A stretch of DNA of 64,000 nt from Bacteroides sp. 224 (lineage in GTDB: Bacteria; Bacteroidota; Bacteroidia; Bacteroidales; Bacteroidaceae), in NCBI RefSeq assembly GCF_010500995.1, contig NZ_QVMK01000009.1:577-64576 (forward strand). Reading direction: 5' to 3'. The first letter of the stretch is position 1; each line of letters begins with the position of its first letter. The notes under the pieces were generated by a model, which saw nothing but the letters and a program-made list of their open reading frames with translations, was not told the origin of the DNA and made no database searches. Both the position numbers and the translations under genes were made by a program. Positions 62,186 to 64,000 of the stretch are shown here, in pieces.

Positions 62186-62266
62186 CGTTCTCACCTTTCT
62201 CTGTTGCTTACACACAACGTCCGGCGGCTTGCCTATTATTTTTTGTCTTACTGATATATTTTAATA

Positions 62267-62812
62267 TTACATTGTTTCATAAGAAATCCACTCATCATTA
62301 ACTTCTTCACAAGCATTACATATTGTCTTTATTGTAATCCAATCAAAACCTTCTGCCCAATCATCTTGATCAAATTCATCTCCACATTCTTCTATAAAAT
62401 CTTCTTGTCCTTGAGAATGAATATTGACTATCATTGAATGTTCAGATTTACAACATTTGTTACAATGCCATTTTTTAGTGCTTGGTCTTGGTTGGTCTTT
62501 TGAATCGCCTCCACAAACAAATCCATTCCAACCGTGAAAGTCATTGTCGAAAATCAAATGCTCTTTATTGCAACTATTACACTTTACTTTTACTATCAAG
62601 AAATAGTTTCCGTCAATTTCAGTTACTTTGACTACTTGTTCTTTAGAGTAATCGGAATCATCAGCAACGATTTCAATTGCAAAATTTTCAGACCCACAAT
62701 CACAAGTGATTTTCCCCGTGATTTCAAACTCACTGTTATTATCTCCTATCGGTTTTAAGATACTTTTTAAATGTTTTGGAACAGGTATCATCTTTCTATT
62801 TTTATACTTCAA
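62267..62812 (-). CDS. Cysteine-rich zinc-ribbon-like protein
   Basis: 181 residues with several CxxC-type pairs: TCDCGSENFAI (C-x-C), VKCNSCNKEHL (CxxC), WHCNKCCKSEHS (CxxCC) and ICNACEEVNDEW (CxxC). These can form two zinc ribbons. It has a very acidic middle (QEDFIEECGDEFDQDDWAEGFDW). No family is recognised. It is cocoded with the LRR and DUF4304-like genes. Confidence 0.6.
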   Translation of the reverse strand: MKYKNRKMIPVPKHLKSILKPIGDNNSEFEITGKITCDCGSENFAIEIVADDSDYSKEQVVKVTEIDGNYFLIVKVKCNSCNKEHLIFDNDFHGWNGFVCGGDSKDQPRPSTKKWHCNKCCKSEHSMIVNIHSQGQEDFIEECGDEFDQDDWAEGFDWITIKTICNACEEVNDEWISYETM

Positions 62813-63023
62813 AAGAAGCGATTGTTAATTAATACTTTCTATTTCGCCCAAAAATACTATTTATCTGTCAAACAAGTGCTATACTCCATATATATCTAAG
62901 GAAACTATTGAAAATTTGATGCGGTTGCCCTGAATTGGAACAATGGCGAAGAACCAATCCGCTGACAAATAGTTTGGATTGGCTACCTGTCTGAATCAGG
63001 GAGTTAAACCCGGGAATCCTATC

Positions 63024-63130
63024 ATAGACCTCCTACGGAGCTCCTGTTTGATGGATATTTCTACTGCTTCCCCCGAGCTGCGGCTTCGCCTTGCAAGGGG
63101 TTATCCACGTCTGAAGTCCTACGGACTTGT
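63024..63130. repeat. Intergenic hairpin element, copy B
   Basis: The 27-bp block at 63047-63073 matches 56789-56815 with one mismatch. Hairpins around it: CTCCTACGGAG (63030-63040), CCCC-CGAGCTGCG...CTTGCAAG-GGGG (63070-63100), and AGTCCTACGGACT (63116-63128). Upstream, 62930-63005 shows a CCCTGA/TCAGGG and CCAATCC/GGATTGG stem. The interval 62813-63203 has no intact gene; a 67-residue frame over it is thought spurious. Confidence 0.55.
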
Positions 63131-63203
63131 CTTGTTTGCCCAAGCTGTCAACCTATTCCAGTATAAGACAAAGGATGAATAATCCGAGTTAGACAATTTC
63201 TAT

Positions 63204-64000
63204 TCACGTTTGAACAAAACCCGTTAAACAATCATTGTAAGTCAACGTCAGTTTATGCATTGCCCTTGTCACCGCCACATAAAGCATACTTCTATCAATT
63301 TCTGAATTGTAATTCTTATTGCTTACTTGCGGAACAATTGCTTCATCAAACTCCAAGCCCTTTGCCATGTGAGCAGAGGTAATAATGGTGCCTTGTACAA
63401 AAGCGAAACTTTGGCTGGAAAGGAAATAAACATCATCTACATAGGCTTTTAACTTATCCGATAGTTCTTGTGCTTGCGATTCGGTTTTACAAATAATTCC
63501 AAGCGATTTATAGTCGGTTTGCTTAAAAGTGCTTATCAGCTTCACTATTGCAGCAATTTCTTCTTCCTCATTCTTGCACTTCAGGACTTGCGGTTTCTCA
63601 CCATGTCGAGCGATGGGTTCTAAATCTTCGTTTTTCCGGATGTTTTGTGCAAACTCGGTAATCTCGTAGGTTGAACGATAGCTCTTACACAACTTCATCA
63701 CTTCACCCGAAGCAAAGGCTTCCCGGATCATCTCCGCAGTAGATGAGCCGTAAGGATTTACCGACTGGCTGGCATCGCCCAGAATGGTTTTTCTACAGGG
63801 ATAAAGCTTCTGTAAAACTTTATACTGGATGGGCGAATAATCCTGCATCTCATCTACCAAGAGGTGTTTGACCGGGGATTGCATATTATTTCCGTCTAAA
63901 GCAATATGCAGATAGACCAGCGGAGCGAGATCCGCATATTCGAGGGTGCGGTTCTTGCGCATCTTGAACAGTTCCGGTTTGCCAATCCATTCAAAAAAAT
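63204..64000 (-). CDS. UvrD/HelD-like DNA helicase, 3' part (cut by window edge)
   Basis: The frame is open to the right edge, so the N-terminal part is missing. The visible ~265 residues contain superfamily 1 helicase motifs: II LLVDEMQDYSPIQY, III ILGDASQSVNPYG, IV region KLCKSYRSTYEI, V SAHMAKGLEFDEAIVP and VI LYVAVTRAMHKLTL. It resembles Bacteroidetes HelD/UvrD-type ATPases that act on DNA or recycle RNA polymerase. An internal ATG at 63962 is not a likely start because coding sequence continues upstream (FFEWIGKPELFK). Confidence 0.88.
   Translation of the reverse strand, partial: FFEWIGKPELFKMRKNRTLEYADLAPLVYLHIALDGNNMQSPVKHLLVDEMQDYSPIQYKVLQKLYPCRKTILGDASQSVNPYGSSTAEMIREAFASGEVMKLCKSYRSTYEITEFAQNIRKNEDLEPIARHGEKPQVLKCKNEEEEIAAIVKLISTFKQTDYKSLGIICKTESQAQELSDKLKAYVDDVYFLSSQSFAFVQGTIITSAHMAKGLEFDEAIVPQVSNKNYNSEIDRSMLYVAVTRAMHKLTLTYNDCLTGFVQT

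Noticed and set aside
62205-62240. ACAACGTCCGGCGGCTTGCC as a possible integron attC fragment
   Set aside because: No second half-site, no palindromic partner and no integrase in the window.
62979-63182. 67-residue open frame on plus
   Set aside because: Runs across the intergenic hairpin element copy B; the corresponding copy A is not open in any equivalent frame.

Overview
The window looks like a chromosome segment of a gut-type Bacteroidales bacterium (Bacteroides/Parabacteroides-like). Supporting signs are the AT-rich sequence, many promoters of the Bacteroidetes primary-sigma type (a -33 TTG about 19-20 nt from a -7 TAnnTTTG), a fimbrillin-type lipoprotein, DUF5106/DUF5053/DUF6078-type proteins, a Bacteroidetes vitamin B12 uptake locus and a long type II-C Cas9. 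No tRNA or rRNA gene was seen.

Layout. 0-1 kb: the end of an IS21-family element (istA tail, istB). 1.1-9.7 kb: a defence block with a small PD-(D/E)XK protein, a tracrRNA on the minus strand, cas9-cas1-cas2, and a CRISPR array of 17 full 47-bp repeats plus one truncated repeat. The tracrRNA anti-repeat fixes crRNA transcription on the minus strand. Every repeat carries a Bacteroidetes-type promoter pointing into the adjacent spacer. 9.7-12.4 kb: a MarC-like membrane protein and two tandem AraC paralogues. 12.7-17.1 kb: housekeeping genes pheS, an MFS transporter, nth, pgk. 17.2-31.2 kb: a solute-binding lipoprotein, a porin, a PAP2 phosphatase, uncharacterised exported proteins, a metallophosphoesterase/LytTR/membrane-protein operon, an AI-2E-family protein, a glycosyltransferase, a LolE-like permease and an aminotransferase. 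31.4-36.1 kb: a fucose-isomerase-like protein and an RprY/RprX-like two-component system. 36.1-41.3 kb: a cobalamin riboswitch controlling btuB, a BtuG-like propeller lipoprotein and a DUF4465 (BtuH-like) lipoprotein. 41.9-45.6 kb: a transglutaminase-like lipoprotein and cysK. 45.7-49.1 kb: a fimbrillin-like protein with a possible frameshift, a small protein, a membrane AraC regulator and a DUF6078-type protein. 49.2-54 kb: an AraC regulator and a three-gene sugar-oxidation operon that share a predicted operator. 54.3-57.2 kb: small acetyltransferase, VOC and hypothetical genes. 57.6-60.5 kb: a type II restriction-modification island (decayed controller gene, m5C methyltransferase, NgoBV-like endonuclease) between 23-bp direct repeats. 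60.6-62.8 kb: gene fragments and three hypothetical genes. 63.2 kb to the edge: a UvrD/HelD-like helicase cut by the window end.

Three points stand out. First, the crRNA units and the tracrRNA share one promoter architecture, so the array probably works as independent mini-genes. Second, six intergenic tandem arrays of 22-23 bp units, mostly palindromic but unrelated in sequence, lie mainly just after stop codons. Third, a conserved pair of GTCGATAAAG-type half-sites, 21 bp apart, ties the AraC gene at 49.2 kb to the operon at 51 kb. Functions are assigned from family knowledge and visible motifs; no database search was run.
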